NCBI GenBank assembly: GCA_000753945.1
Contig: JQOA01000114.1
Location: forward strand, 1 to 6,676
Origin: Smithella sp. D17
GTDB lineage: Bacteria; Desulfobacterota; Syntrophia; Syntrophales; Smithellaceae
DNA length: 6,676 nucleotides
Direction of reading: 5' to 3'
Made by a program: the position numbers and the translations under genes
The notes under the pieces: model-generated
The model's database searches: none
Told to the model about the DNA's origin: nothing
The model's input: only the letters and a program-made list of their open reading frames with translations
Shown: positions 6,614 to 6,676 of the stretch, piece after piece
Numbering within the stretch: position 1 is the stretch's first letter
How the letters are laid out: each line of letters opens with the position of its first letter

Positions 6614-6629
6614 TGCTATGATAATGCCA
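6614..6629 (-). promoter_or_regulatory. Candidate sigma-54 (-24/-12) promoter
   Basis: The minus strand reads TGGCATTATCATAGCA: GG and GC are 12 bases apart (first base to first base), as in -24/-12 promoters, with TAGCA in place of the usual TTGCA. Initiation would fall near 6603, leaving a leader of about 240 bases before the kinase ATG that contains both CCGACATTT copies. If real, the operon could be activated by its own regulator. One core mismatch and the long leader keep this tentative. Confidence 0.35.
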
Positions 6630-6676
6630 TTTATGGTACGATAAATGCTTTAAGTAATGGCAAGTTAGTTTATTGT

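Noticed and set aside
6625..6662. Inverted repeat TGCCATT/AATGGCA near the right edge as an operator
   Set aside because: It is short, lies in AT-rich DNA and overlaps the candidate -24 element; there is too little to separate it from chance.

Overview
The window looks like a chromosomal accessory stretch from a Gram-negative bacterium of moderate to low GC. A lipoprotein signal, a sigma-54-dependent two-component system and a 147-bp intergenic repeat of a style I associate with Desulfobacterota (Syntrophus/Smithella-like genomes) fit an anaerobic deltaproteobacterial lineage. That assignment is inference from style, not from a marker gene.

Left part (1-1481, + strand): an AT-rich two-gene unit. 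The first gene (35-1018) encodes a cytoplasmic-looking member of the zinc-dependent phospholipase C fold, with its His/Asp metal ligands visible. The second (1032-1481) encodes a small cysteine-rich lipoprotein whose Shine-Dalgarno overlaps the end of the first gene, so the two are probably translationally coupled.

Middle part (about 1557-3190): a scrap-yard of mobile DNA around one intact gene. A 5'-terminal fragment of an IS1182/IS5-like transposase (55 codons, with its own good sigma-70-type promoter) runs straight into a signal-less GH46 chitosanase-like protein (1823-2500), so the IS promoter may now drive that gene. Immediately downstream, on the opposite strand, lies a decayed group II intron: a frameshifted, C-terminally truncated reverse-transcriptase start plus some upstream intron RNA sequence. 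A 147-bp element with near-perfect terminal inverted repeats (3044-3190) fills the rest, ending one base from the next gene's stop codon.

Right part (3192-6676, - strand): an intact two-gene operon. A membrane histidine kinase with a periplasmic Cache-like sensor (4560-6362) is followed after 6 bases by an NtrC-type sigma-54 response regulator (3192-4553). About 314 bases of AT-rich leader upstream (6363-6676) hold a weak sigma-70-like promoter, a sigma-54-like -24/-12 site with correct spacing, and a repeated CCGACATTT motif that may be an operator. The target of the pair cannot be read from this window; it may lie beyond position 6676.

No RNA gene, CRISPR array or complete mobile element was seen. 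I found no clear evidence of a wholly new system. The most interesting leads are the phospholipase/lipoprotein pair, the IS-promoter/GH46 arrangement and the kinase operon's upstream region.
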